Source: VBAS01 sp964508655
Lineage (GTDB): Bacteria; Bacteroidota; Bacteroidia; Chitinophagales; Chitinophagaceae
Direction: 5' to 3'
DNA: 64,000 bases
Assembly (NCBI GenBank): GCA_964508655.1
Contig: CAZDUO010000006.1
Coordinates: 10,151 to 74,150, forward strand
Of this stretch, positions 8,240 to 16,130 are shown piece by piece. The notes under the pieces were generated by a model. That model ran no database searches, had not been told where the DNA came from, and was given only the letters and a program-made list of their open reading frames with translations. Each line of letters begins with the position of its first letter. Position 1 is the stretch's first letter. The translations under genes were made by a program, and so were the position numbers.

Positions 8240-9607
8240 TCAGAAAATAAAATTGATTAATTCCTGCTGCGGGATGGTTTGCTGGCTGCCCTGCAGCAGG
8301 TTTTTTATGGTGCAGGTTTTTTCTTCCACCTCTTTGGTTCCGATAAAAACTGCATAAGGAATCTTTTTCTTTTCTGCGTATTTAAACTGTTTGTCAAACT
8401 TCACAGTTTCATGGTACAGTTCGCAGCGGATGTTCTTGCTCCGCAATTGCTGCATCAGCTTAAATGCGGTTTCGCTTTCTATTTTCCCCAGGTTAAAAAA
8501 CAAAACCTGTGTGCCCACATGCACATTGGCCGGAAAAAGATTCAGTTCTTCCATCACATCATAAATGCGGTCCACACCAAATGATATACCCACCCCGGGA
8601 ATGCCGGGAACACCAAACAGGCCCGTGAGATCATCATAACGTCCGCCGCCGCCAATGCTGCCTATTTTTACTACTGCCGGTGGCCTTGCTTCGAAGATGA
8701 TGCCGGTGTAGTAGTTGAGGCCGCGGGCAAGCGTGGGGTCAATGATAAGTCGGGAGTGGTGAGTGCTGAGTCGTGAGTTGACGAACTCAAGTTCTTCAAT
8801 TCCTTTTTTCCCTGTTTCCGATGAACCAATGAGTTCTTTTAATTGTGTAATTTTTTCTTCGTTGCCGCCGGATATGGAAAGATATTTTTCAGCTAAGTCC
8901 ACCTGTTCCCTGTTCAATCCTTTTTGCTTCAGCTCTTCCTTTACTTTTTCCAGGCCAATTTTATCCAGCTTGTCAATGGCAATGGCAATGTCGTTCATCT
9001 TTGCTGCGCTACCGCATCGTTCGGCAAGGGCGGTAAGAATTTTCCGGTGGCTGATGCGTAATTCAAAATCATTTATGCCCAGCTGTGTAAACACGTCGGT
9101 ATAAATCAAAGCAAGCTCCACTTCGTTGAGCAGCGAATGACTGCCCACCACATCGGCATCGAACTGGTAAAACTCCCGGTATCTTCCCTTCTGCGGCCGG
9201 TCGGCACGCCACACGGGTTGCACCTGGTAACGCTTAAACGGGAAAGTGAGCTGGTTGTAATTCATTGCCACATAGCGGGCAAAAGGAATGGTGAGGTCGT
9301 ACTTCAGGGCCCTTTCAGTAATTCCTTTTGAATTTTTTCCCTGTAATATTTTTTCAAAATCTGCTCTTACCTGTTTTTCTTTTTCTTGATTATCGAGCCC
9401 GTTATTGAGAATTTTGAAAATCAATTTATCGCCTTCTTCGCCATACTTGCCTATCAGCGTTTCGAGGTTTTCCATCGCCGGTGTTTCCAGCGGCTCAAAA
9501 CCATAAACCTCAAAAACGTTTTTTATTGTTTCAATAATAAAACTCCGTTTGCGGATCACTGCGGCTCCGAAGTCTCTTGTGCCTTGGGGTAGCGAGGGTT
9601 TTGTCAT
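8240..9607 (-). CDS. hisS: Histidyl-tRNA synthetase
   Basis: This 455-residue class II synthetase charges tRNA-His. Visible landmarks are RADRPQKGRYREFYQFDAD (motif 2 region), ARGLNYYTG (histidine loop), GGGGRYDDL, and GVGISFGVDRI (motif 3). An anticodon-binding domain follows (NVHVGTQVLFFNLG..). The stretch FVNSRLSTHHSRLIIDPT, around residues 273-290, holds a peptide encoded by a repeat of the form GACTCA/CACTCAC and looks like an in-frame insert before the conserved DPTLARG. The gene starts 2 bases after the phosphatase stop and is probably cotranscribed with it. Confidence 0.95.
   Translation of the reverse strand: MTKPSLPQGTRDFGAAVIRKRSFIIETIKNVFEVYGFEPLETPAMENLETLIGKYGEEGDKLIFKILNNGLDNQEKEKQVRADFEKILQGKNSKGITERALKYDLTIPFARYVAMNYNQLTFPFKRYQVQPVWRADRPQKGRYREFYQFDADVVGSHSLLNEVELALIYTDVFTQLGINDFELRISHRKILTALAERCGSAAKMNDIAIAIDKLDKIGLEKVKEELKQKGLNREQVDLAEKYLSISGGNEEKITQLKELIGSSETGKKGIEELEFVNSRLSTHHSRLIIDPTLARGLNYYTGIIFEARPPAVVKIGSIGGGGRYDDLTGLFGVPGIPGVGISFGVDRIYDVMEELNLFPANVHVGTQVLFFNLGKIESETAFKLMQQLRSKNIRCELYHETVKFDKQFKYAEKKKIPYAVFIGTKEVEEKTCTIKNLLQGSQQTIPQQELINFIF
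8746..8782. repeat. Low-complexity ACTCAC-type repeat inside hisS
   Basis: On the minus strand this reads as repeated GACTCA / CACTCAC units encoding NSRLSTHHSRLI. A similar string of ACTCAC/GACTCAC units lies in the non-coding gap near 58867-58899. The reading frame of hisS is kept. Confidence 0.5.
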
Positions 9608-9609
9608 AG

Positions 9610-10164
9610 TTACTGGTTGCTGGTTGCCGGATTCTGGTAATTGAACCCATCTTTGTCAAAGCTATGGTGGGCAGGCATTGAAAGGGGATCATTGTCCCGA
9701 TAGCTATCGGGAGAATATTTTCTTACGATGGCTTCGCAGGCTTCATCAAGCAGCTTAAACACTTCATGATATTCCCGCTCCGGTCCGTACCAGGGATCAG
9801 GCACTTCCATGTTTTTGCCGGGATACAGTTCATTCAATAATAAATCCGCTTTGCTTTCAATAAAATTGTTTTTAGCTATCCGGCGCATTTCTTCCATCAC
9901 ATCTTCAGCCATGGCATAAATTTTATCGAAGCTGATAAAATCGTCTGCTGTAAATCTTCTTGCCCTTTGCTGGCTGATATCAATGCCGTGAAGCCTTGCA
10001 ATTTTTTGCGACAGCGGATGCGGCGGCTCACCGGTATGATAGCTGTTGGTGCCGGCGCTTTCTACTGTCCACTTCAATCCTGCCTGCCAGGCTTTTTGCT
10101 GCAGAATGCCCTCAGCCAGCGGGCTGCGGCAGATATTGCCAAGACAAACCATTAAAATTTTCAT
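9610..10164 (-). CDS. Low-molecular-weight protein tyrosine phosphatase
   Basis: This 184-residue cytoplasmic phosphatase carries the P-loop CLGNICRS (CX5R) at residues 7-14 and the general-acid loop DPWYG near residue 127. The core is normally about 155 residues. Here the family part ends around AIVRKY, and a tail of about 25 residues follows. That tail begins with SPDSYRDND, encoded by an 18-base palindrome, and looks like added sequence rather than a domain. It overlaps no gene and leads into hisS. Its substrate is unknown. Confidence 0.9.
   Translation of the reverse strand: MKILMVCLGNICRSPLAEGILQQKAWQAGLKWTVESAGTNSYHTGEPPHPLSQKIARLHGIDISQQRARRFTADDFISFDKIYAMAEDVMEEMRRIAKNNFIESKADLLLNELYPGKNMEVPDPWYGPEREYHEVFKLLDEACEAIVRKYSPDSYRDNDPLSMPAHHSFDKDGFNYQNPATSNQ
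9695..9712. repeat. 18-base palindrome inside the phosphatase gene
   Basis: TCCCGATAGCTATCGGGA is its own reverse complement. The inner 14 bases, CCGATAGCTATCGG, recur at 48199-48212 inside a transfer gene. Here it encodes part of the non-family tail (PDSYRD). Confidence 0.8.
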
Positions 10165-10281
10165 GCAGCAAATGTCTGCGAAATTGAATAATTAATAATG
10201 AATAATGAATAATAATTTGTTCAGAAACGATTACTATATGGAAATAATTTCTGCCTGCATCTCATTCGCAAAAGTATAGCC

Positions 10282-11088
10282 ATGACTAACAATGAAATTC
10301 TGCAGGCTGATATGCTCGACATTTTGTTTGAGCGCCGCAACAAACTTTACGGAGCCTACGCATTGCGCAAAACATATCCCAGGCGACTGAGTACGGCCAC
10401 TGCTGCAGCCCTTTCGCTGGTGCTGCTCTTGCTTATCATGTCTTTTATCAATAACAATAAAAAAAACAGGAGGGGACCGGTTGAAAACGACAGAACAGTA
10501 ACACTGACACAGATTGAAATTCCGGAAAAACCCGATGAACCTGAACAACGGAGGGAGCAAACTCCATTACAAACTGCACAGGCCGACCACCAGCAAATAG
10601 TGGTCGTGCCCGATGAACTGGCCGATGAGCCCATAGCCGAACAAATGGACATTCAAAATGCACAGGTGGGAAATGAAAACAATTCCGGAAAACCGGATGA
10701 TGATATTGTAAAACCCGTTACTGAGGAAATTGACACCGGAAATACAACCGCAACCATGCAGGAAAATGAATCAATATTTAGAAAAAGAGAAATTCCTCCT
10801 GCATTTCCCGGCGGCGAGGAAGCCTGGGTTTCTTTTCTCCGGAAATTTTTACAAACACCTGACGATCTGGAACCCGGCCAGCGGGTAGATGTGACGGTCC
10901 GGTTTTGGGTAGATGTTGATGGCAGTGTGTCAAAACCTGAAATTATCAAAAGCGGCGGCAGGGCATTTGATAATGAAGTGCTGAGGGTGCTGAAAAAAAT
11001 GCCCAAATGGGAACCAGCCGAGCAGAACGGCCGCAAAGTGGCGGTATCTTACACGCAATCTTTCGCCTTTCTTGGCATGGAGGAATAA
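10282..11088 (+). CDS. TonB-family energy transducer, N-terminally anchored
   Basis: This 268-residue TonB-like protein spans the periplasm and couples the inner-membrane motor to outer-membrane receptors. A short cytoplasmic N-terminus (LDILFERRNKLYGAYALRKTYPRR) precedes a membrane helix near residues 36-53. A charged, proline-containing linker and a C-terminal TonB domain follow (FPGGEEAWVSFLRKFL.. VDVDGSVSKPEIIKSGG.. MPKWEPAEQNGRKV). It is a clear paralogue of the TonB at 36624, but it has no ExbB/ExbD beside it. It is followed by a small membrane protein and the PstS-like gene. Confidence 0.88.
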   Translation: MTNNEILQADMLDILFERRNKLYGAYALRKTYPRRLSTATAAALSLVLLLLIMSFINNNKKNRRGPVENDRTVTLTQIEIPEKPDEPEQRREQTPLQTAQADHQQIVVVPDELADEPIAEQMDIQNAQVGNENNSGKPDDDIVKPVTEEIDTGNTTATMQENESIFRKREIPPAFPGGEEAWVSFLRKFLQTPDDLEPGQRVDVTVRFWVDVDGSVSKPEIIKSGGRAFDNEVLRVLKKMPKWEPAEQNGRKVAVSYTQSFAFLGMEE

Positions 11089-11105
11089 GCCGTATATGAA
11101 AATTG

Positions 11106-11172
11106 AAAATTTTACCCCAGCAGCCCGGGGAATTATAAATGAACTTGTCTATTTCAGGGTAAAAATTTTTAT
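11106..11172 (+). terminator. Possible terminator or long hairpin after the first tonB gene
   Basis: AAAATTTTACCC at 11106-11117 pairs with GGGTAAAAATTTT at 11157-11169 apart from one bulged base, and CCCC/GGGG pair inside the loop. A run of T follows. The structure lies between two genes on the same strand, so it may only reduce read-through. Confidence 0.35.
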
Positions 11173-11203
11173 CTTGCCGCTTCCGCTAAGGTTTTGATAG
11201 CAT

Positions 11204-11422
11204 ATGATGTTTGACGATAAAGAACGAAATACATCCGCCCGGCTGCGGTCCCTCTACAATTATACAATGGGCGTATTGTGGATAGCTGTCGGGATTTTCT
11301 TTTTGTTTCAAAAAAAATTCGGTTACGATCTCCAGTTCAATTCGTTACTGACCGGCATTTTTGGGGTGTCCAGTTTATTGTATGGTTTGTTCAGAATTTA
11401 CCGGGGGTACATAAAGAAATAA
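11204..11422 (+). CDS. Small inner-membrane protein of unknown function
   Basis: This 72-residue protein has two predicted membrane helices (YTMGVLWIAVGIFFLFQ and LLTGIFGVSSLLYGLFRIYRG) and charged ends. I recognise no enzyme motif. Similar small proteins often sit between TonB and PstS-like genes in this phylum, so a minor role in the same envelope system is possible. It ends 23 bases before the PstS-like start. Confidence 0.6.
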   Translation: MMFDDKERNTSARLRSLYNYTMGVLWIAVGIFFLFQKKFGYDLQFNSLLTGIFGVSSLLYGLFRIYRGYIKK

Positions 11423-11445
11423 TTAAAAAATTAAACAGGAATGGC

Positions 11446-12366
11446 ATGCTGTGGATTCGCTACCGATGGATATTCGTACCGGCTCTTTTTATTATAACGG
11501 GATGCGGGTCGGGAAATGAAACAACCGGTAACAACCGGTATGACCGGGGGCACATTGCTATCAGCGCCGACGAATCATTCAAACCCGTTATTGATTCGCA
11601 GGTGCAGGTGTACGAAGCAAAATATCCCAATGTAAAACTGAATGTTCTTTATAAACCGGAGGCTGACTGCATCCGTGATCTGGGTGTTGATTCCGTTAAA
11701 ATGGTCATCATCACCAGGCGGCTGCACCCGGAGGAAAAGCAGTTTATTGTGGATTCATTTCAGCTGGCGCCGGAGCAGATGCTGCTGGCTTTTGATGCCA
11801 TTGCAGTGATAGTGCATCCGGAATCGGGTGAATTTCTTTTTTCCATGAATGATCTGAAAGAAATTCTCACCGGGAAATTTAGGAAAAATTTAATCCCGGT
11901 ATTTGACGGCCTGAAAGCAACCAGCACGGTACGCTTTATCGTCGATTCCCTGTTGCGTGGCGATTCACTTACCGGCAAAGCCCTGGCAGCAAAGAGCAGC
12001 GAAGAAGTGATGGATTATGTCTCAAAAAATCCCGAAGCCGTGGGCTTCATCGGGGTAAGCTGGATAGGAAACAAGGATGATGAAAAGCAAGCAAGTTTTT
12101 TGACAAAAGTAAAATTGGCCGAACTTGAAAGTACTGACCAGCCCGGCAAATATGTGCAGCCGGTGCAGGCCAATATTTACAACCGCCGCTACCCGATCAT
12201 CCGGGAGCTGGTGGCAATTATAAAAGAAAAACCCAGGGACGGTCTTGCTCATGGATTCAGAAATTTTATGACCAGTGAAAAAGGACAACTGATTTTCCGC
12301 AGGGCCTACCTGGTACCGGCGTATATGCAGTTTATTGTGCGGCCCACACAGCTCCGGGACGATTAA
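11446..12366 (+). CDS. PstS-like phosphate-binding lipoprotein
   Basis: This 306-residue substrate-binding protein has a lipobox in LFIITGCGSG near residue 18. The fold is recognisable from ISADESFKPVIDSQVQVYEAKYPNV, VIVHPESGEFLFSMNDLKEILTGK and VGFIGVSWIGN, all typical of PBP-like/PstS proteins. The ATG at 11446 places the signal sequence correctly; earlier in-frame codons overlap the preceding gene. It has no Pst permease or ATPase nearby. Instead it lies between TonB and a TPR protein, a set often found together in Bacteroidota, so it may serve the TonB system rather than ABC import. Confidence 0.8.
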   Translation: MLWIRYRWIFVPALFIITGCGSGNETTGNNRYDRGHIAISADESFKPVIDSQVQVYEAKYPNVKLNVLYKPEADCIRDLGVDSVKMVIITRRLHPEEKQFIVDSFQLAPEQMLLAFDAIAVIVHPESGEFLFSMNDLKEILTGKFRKNLIPVFDGLKATSTVRFIVDSLLRGDSLTGKALAAKSSEEVMDYVSKNPEAVGFIGVSWIGNKDDEKQASFLTKVKLAELESTDQPGKYVQPVQANIYNRRYPIIRELVAIIKEKPRDGLAHGFRNFMTSEKGQLIFRRAYLVPAYMQFIVRPTQLRDD

Positions 12367-12402
12367 TTGGCTATATTTATAACCTCATAAAGTGAAACGA
12401 AA

Positions 12403-14136
12403 ATGAAGAAGACCTTTCTTGCTGTATGCTTTGTCATACTTGCGGCGGCACTTCCTGCCGGTGCGCAAACTGTCCAGGAGGGAGTCAATCACCTGTATGC
12501 CGACCGCTTTCAAAATGCTGTGGCTACCTTTAAAAAAATACTGGACGTAAATCCAAACGTTATTGATGCTATTTACTGGCTGGGACAGACTTACCTGGAT
12601 ATGGATGACAATGATGCCGCCCGCCAGCTATACGATAAAGCCCTGCAGACAAACGGCAATGCGCCGCTGCTGATGGTGGGTAAGGGACATGTGCTGCTGC
12701 TGGATAAAAAAACCAGTGAAGCCCGCCAGCAATTTGAAACAGCAATGACAATAAGCCGTACAAAAAAGGGTGACGACCCTGTCATATTGAATGCCATCGG
12801 CCGTGCCAATGTGGATGCAAGAGAAGGTAACCTGGATTATGCCGTGCAGGTGCTTGAAAAAGCTTTTGAGCGGGATCCTAAAAACGCTGATATAGCGCTG
12901 AACCTGGGAAATGCTTATCGTAAAAAAGATCCCGGCCAGGGTGGAGGTAAAGCTTATGAAATGTACCAGGTGGCCATAAAGCTGAATCCCAATTTTGCCT
13001 ATCCGCATGTGCGTATTGCCAAGCTGTTTGAAACACAAAAAAACTGGGAGCTGGTGCTGGAAAACCTGAACAAAGCGGTAAAGGCTGATCCTACATTCAG
13101 CCTTGCCTATTATGAATTTTTCTATTATTATTTTTTCAATAATAAGCTGGATGAGGCCACTTCTTATTTTAATAAATATGTGGGCACCCGTGCCGGTGAG
13201 GATAAAACGGATGATGATTACCTGCAATCGCAGTTGTGCTGGGCCAAGAAAGATTATGACTGTGCCATAGCCAAAGCCGAAAGTGTGAAAGCCGCCATGG
13301 GTGCAAAAGTGAAACCAAGAGCCTACAAGCAGCTGGCTTACTCTTATCTTGGCAAACAAGATTTTTCCAAAGCTAAAGTAAATGTGGATGCTTTTTTTGA
13401 AAGGGAAAAAGAAGGATTCTCTCTCCAGGATCATATCCTGAAAGCCGATATCTATTCAGGCTTCGGCGCCTCCTGCGAAGATCTGTATAGCTTGTATATG
13501 AACGGCGCTTCTGCCGATTCAATACTTTCGTCAAAAATTGATTTTATGACCAAGGCTGCCGATTTCTTTAAAAGCAGAAAATGCACGAAGCAGGAAGCCG
13601 ATATGCGCTGGGCTATTTATAATACAAGACCCAATCCGAACCCGGCGGGTCTGGTGAATCTGGGAATTCTCTATTCACAGGCTGGTGATCTTTTGAAAGC
13701 CGATAGCCTCTTTGCTAATTATATAGCTGCATTTCCCGACAGTATTTATGGTTATTACTGGAGAGCCAGGGTGAGTTATATGATTGATACTACCATGACC
13801 GTTGAGCCCTATATTACAAACCTGTTAAACTGTAATGAAAAAACCATTGATATAGCTTCGCTGGACAAAACGAGATATAAATCAATGGGAACAAATGCAG
13901 CACTGGTGCTTACCGGTTACTGGAATAATATCAAGAGCAGCCGTGATACAGCTTATTCATACCTTTTAAAGGGATGGGATATTGATAGTACCAATGAACA
14001 GTTAAGAAGAATCAAAGAAATTTTTGACAAACAGCCTGCATCAAAAGGGAATCAACCTAAGCAACCCGCAAAGACAGGAACAAAACCTTCCGCCTCTGTG
14101 CGTATGCCCATGAACAAGGATTCCATTGAGATTTGA
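12403..14136 (+). CDS. Secreted TPR-repeat protein
   Basis: This 577-residue protein has a signal peptide ending PAGAQ. Repeated TPR helices cover most of the mature part (NVIDAIYWLGQTYLDMDDNDAARQLYDKAL, NLGNAYRKKD, PRAYKQLAYSYLGKQDFSKAKV and others). The C-terminal 30 residues are lysine, proline and serine rich. It is the last gene of the TonB/PstS-like/TPR group and is followed by a strong terminator. A scaffold role in the periplasm or outer membrane is likely; the partners are unknown. Confidence 0.85.
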   Translation: MKKTFLAVCFVILAAALPAGAQTVQEGVNHLYADRFQNAVATFKKILDVNPNVIDAIYWLGQTYLDMDDNDAARQLYDKALQTNGNAPLLMVGKGHVLLLDKKTSEARQQFETAMTISRTKKGDDPVILNAIGRANVDAREGNLDYAVQVLEKAFERDPKNADIALNLGNAYRKKDPGQGGGKAYEMYQVAIKLNPNFAYPHVRIAKLFETQKNWELVLENLNKAVKADPTFSLAYYEFFYYYFFNNKLDEATSYFNKYVGTRAGEDKTDDDYLQSQLCWAKKDYDCAIAKAESVKAAMGAKVKPRAYKQLAYSYLGKQDFSKAKVNVDAFFEREKEGFSLQDHILKADIYSGFGASCEDLYSLYMNGASADSILSSKIDFMTKAADFFKSRKCTKQEADMRWAIYNTRPNPNPAGLVNLGILYSQAGDLLKADSLFANYIAAFPDSIYGYYWRARVSYMIDTTMTVEPYITNLLNCNEKTIDIASLDKTRYKSMGTNAALVLTGYWNNIKSSRDTAYSYLLKGWDIDSTNEQLRRIKEIFDKQPASKGNQPKQPAKTGTKPSASVRMPMNKDSIEI

Positions 14137-14169
14137 ATTTTCGTTTAGGTTTTCTTCATTATAGCAAAG

Positions 14170-14203
14170 TCCTTTCCGCCAAAAACGGGAGGGATTTTTT
14201 TTT
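14170..14203 (+). terminator. Rho-independent terminator after the TPR gene
   Basis: TCCTTTCCG at 14170-14178 pairs along its whole length, with two G-U pairs, to CGGGAGGGA at 14186-14194. Nine T follow at 14195-14203. It separates the envelope group from the nuo operon. Confidence 0.85.
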
Positions 14204-14327
14204 GGCTAAGAGCAAAAGGAGAAAAGGAGTAAAGAAGATATTGGAAAGAAACCTGTTACTCTTTTACTCCTTGCTTTCTTTTAATCTCTTAGTCCAGAAT
14301 TATTCACGAAAATTGATTGCGTCGGCT

Positions 14328-14335
14328 TATTTTTG
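14328..14335 (+). promoter_or_regulatory. Candidate -7 element of the nuo operon
   Basis: TATTTTTG matches TAnnTTTG and lies 18 bases before the nuoA ATG. No TTG is found at the ideal upstream spacing, so confidence is low. It is the only good box between the upstream terminator and nuoA. Confidence 0.4.
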
Positions 14336-14353
14336 CCTTCCAGATCAGCACCT

Positions 14354-14764
14354 ATGCTTCATCTACTCCAGGCCGATTTGAATCAGGTAGTGAATGACGT
14401 AACGAATTCCGGCAGCTATATCCCGGTAGCCATCCAGGTTCTCCTGGTGGTGGGGCTTATAGGAACTATGCTTGCCGTCACACACTGGCTGGGACCTAAG
14501 AGAAAAACAGCAGACAAGCTCCAGGTTTTTACAAGCGGTATTGCATCGCATGGCGAGGCCCGCCAGCCGATGGCCATCAAGTATTTCCTGGTAGCTATTT
14601 TGTTTGTGTTGTTCGATGTGGAAGTGATTTTCTTTTACCCGTATGCGGTCAATTTTAAGTTCCTTGGCTGGCATGGCTTCTGGGCGGTGATGATGTTTGT
14701 GGCGTTCTTCCTGTGCGGATTTATTTATATCGTAAAGAAAGGTGCGCTGAAGTGGGAAGATTAA
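14354..14764 (+). CDS. nuoA: NADH-quinone oxidoreductase subunit A
   Basis: This 136-residue membrane subunit of complex I has three helices (VAIQVLLVVGLIGTMLAVTHWLG, YFLVAILFVLFDVEVIFFYPYAV, FWAVMMFVAFFLCGFIYIVKKGAL). It carries the acidic FDVEVIFFYP motif of the quinone-site loop. I chose the ATG at 14354; a TTG at 14333 is in frame but overlaps the promoter box. It is the first gene of the operon, and a palindromic element follows one base after its stop codon. Confidence 0.95.
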   Translation: MLHLLQADLNQVVNDVTNSGSYIPVAIQVLLVVGLIGTMLAVTHWLGPKRKTADKLQVFTSGIASHGEARQPMAIKYFLVAILFVLFDVEVIFFYPYAVNFKFLGWHGFWAVMMFVAFFLCGFIYIVKKGALKWED

Positions 14765-14765
14765 A

Positions 14766-14801
14766 CCCCCTGCCCCCCTAAAGGGGGAACTTAGGTTGAA
14801 G
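14766..14801 (+). repeat. Gene-border palindromic element, first of an inverted pair
   Basis: CCCCCTGCCCCCCTAAAGGGGG followed by AACTTAGG begins one base after the nuoA stop. Similar copies follow nuoD, nuoJ, nuoK and nuoL. The inverted partner lies at 14881-14906. Confidence 0.8.
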
Positions 14802-14880
14802 TCTTCTCAGTCGATTTAAATAGTTCTTGGCAAAAAATTTTTTATCAAATGAAAATTCTGAAATTATCAGGATTTCAAAA

Positions 14881-14906
14881 CACCCCTTTAGGGGTGGGGG
14901 GTAATT
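14881..14906 (-). repeat. Gene-border palindromic element abutting the nuoB start
   Basis: CACCCCTTTAGGGGTGGGGGG is the inverse of the copy at 14766, and the element ends at the nuoB ATG. Its G-run occupies the place of a ribosome binding site. Confidence 0.8.
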
Positions 14907-15491
14907 ATGCCGCGTCCGGTATCATATAATGTAAATGTAAAGCCGCTGGAAAGGGATATCTCCCTTGCCGATATGCCCGGTGGCCACATGGGCGAAGGCT
15001 TCTTTGCCACCTCGTTGGATAAAGTGGTGGGTTTGGCAAGAAAAAATTCTATCTGGCCCCTGCCTTTCGCTACTTCCTGCTGCGGGATCGAATTCATGGC
15101 CACCATGGGTTCGCATTACGACCTGGCAAGATTCGGAAGCGAACGGGTAGGTTTTTCTCCAAGACAATGTGATTTGCTGATGGTGATGGGCACCATTGCC
15201 AAAAAAATGGGGCCGGTGGTGAAGCAGGTGTATTTGCAAATGGCCGAGCCACGCTGGGTGATGGCTGTTGGCGCCTGTGCCTGTTCGGGTGGAATCTTTG
15301 ATACCTATTCGGTGTTGCAGGGTATTGACCAGGTGGTGCCGGTGGATGTGTATGTGCCCGGTTGCCCGCCACGGCCCGAAGCGATTATTGACGGGGTGAT
15401 GCGTATCCAGGATTTGGTGGGTAAAGAAAGTTTGCGGAGAAGAAATGGTGAACGATACAAAGCGTTGCTGGAGAGTTATGGTATTCAATAA
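14907..15491 (+). CDS. nuoB: NADH-quinone oxidoreductase subunit B
   Basis: This 194-residue subunit holds cluster N2, the last iron-sulfur centre before quinone. The ligands are seen in SCCGIEFMA, GACACSGGIFD and VPGCPPRPEAI. It is slightly longer than many NuoB proteins because of an N-terminal extension (RPVSYNVNVKPLERDISLAD). Its start codon is immediately preceded by an inverted palindromic element. Confidence 0.97.
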   Translation: MPRPVSYNVNVKPLERDISLADMPGGHMGEGFFATSLDKVVGLARKNSIWPLPFATSCCGIEFMATMGSHYDLARFGSERVGFSPRQCDLLMVMGTIAKKMGPVVKQVYLQMAEPRWVMAVGACACSGGIFDTYSVLQGIDQVVPVDVYVPGCPPRPEAIIDGVMRIQDLVGKESLRRRNGERYKALLESYGIQ

Positions 15492-15498
15492 TAATTTA

Positions 15499-15563
15499 TG
15501 ATTTAAGATTTGCGGTGGCGGATTTTGAATTCCGCAAGCCGCAATCTAAAATCAAAAACCGAT
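15499..15563. repeat. Imperfect inverted repeat between nuoB and nuoC
   Basis: GATTTAAGATTTGCGG near 15499 and CCGCAATCTAAAATC near 15540 are near-complementary and fill the whole border up to the nuoC ATG. The sequence family differs from the CCCCTAAAGGGG elements, but the placement is the same. Confidence 0.6.
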
Positions 15564-16070
15564 ATGGCTTTAACTAATGATAGGATAAAAGAGCGACTAA
15601 TAACAAAATTCGGCGACCAGGTCTCAGGCTTTGCCGAACCGTACGGCATGCTCACCTTTGAAGCACCCAAAGAAATCAATCTGAAGGTGCTTAATTTTTT
15701 ATACGATGACGAAGAGCTGAAATTTCGTTTTCTTACCGACCTGCAGGCGGTGCATTATCCCGACCAGAAAGGAACAGAACTGGCAGTAGTGTACCATCTG
15801 CATAACCTGGCTGACAATGTCCGTATCCGCTTCAAAGTGTTTACCGACATGAATAAGCCGGATGTGTATACGGCCACGGGTTTGTTTTCCGGCGCCAACT
15901 GGATGGAAAGAGAAACATACGATTTCTTCGGTGTGAATTTCGTTGGTCATCCCAACCTGAAGCGGATACTGAATGTGGAAGAAATGGATTATTTCCCGAT
16001 GCGCAAGGAATACCCGCTGGAAGACCAGACAAGAGTGGATAAAGACGATGAAATGTTTGGCAGAGGATAA
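15564..16070 (+). CDS. nuoC: NADH-quinone oxidoreductase subunit C
   Basis: This 168-residue peripheral-arm subunit is separate from NuoD, not fused to it as in E. coli. The family signature is seen in ERETYDFFGVNFVGHPNLKRIL and FPMRKEYPLED. The ATG at 15564 gives MALTNDRIKERL; the upstream in-frame ATG would translate the border repeat and is rejected. It contacts NuoB and NuoD near the quinone site. Confidence 0.95.
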   Translation: MALTNDRIKERLITKFGDQVSGFAEPYGMLTFEAPKEINLKVLNFLYDDEELKFRFLTDLQAVHYPDQKGTELAVVYHLHNLADNVRIRFKVFTDMNKPDVYTATGLFSGANWMERETYDFFGVNFVGHPNLKRILNVEEMDYFPMRKEYPLEDQTRVDKDDEMFGRG

Positions 16071-16130
16071 TGTGACAATTTGAAAATTCATTTGGTCATT
16101 TTCAATTTGTCAAATTTTCAAATTGCTTTC
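16071..16130. repeat. AT-rich inverted repeat between nuoC and nuoD
   Basis: CAATTTGAAAATT near 16076 and AATTTTCAAATTG near 16111 are reverse complements. With an extra internal AATTTGTC/GACAATT pair they cover the whole gap between the nuoC stop and the nuoD start. Confidence 0.6.

Noticed and set aside
11446..12366. Phosphate ABC import operon
   Set aside because: Only the binding protein is present; PstA, PstB and PstC are absent and the neighbours are TonB and TPR genes.
12628..13434. 268-codon open frame antisense to the TPR gene
   Set aside because: It is the mirror of a repetitive TPR coding sequence and has low-complexity composition.
14133..14381. 82-codon frame between the TPR gene and nuoA
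   Set aside because: It crosses the terminator and the promoter and resembles no protein.
14922..15488. 188-codon open frame antisense to nuoB
   Set aside because: Histidine- and proline-rich composition is typical of a shadow frame; nuoB is certain.
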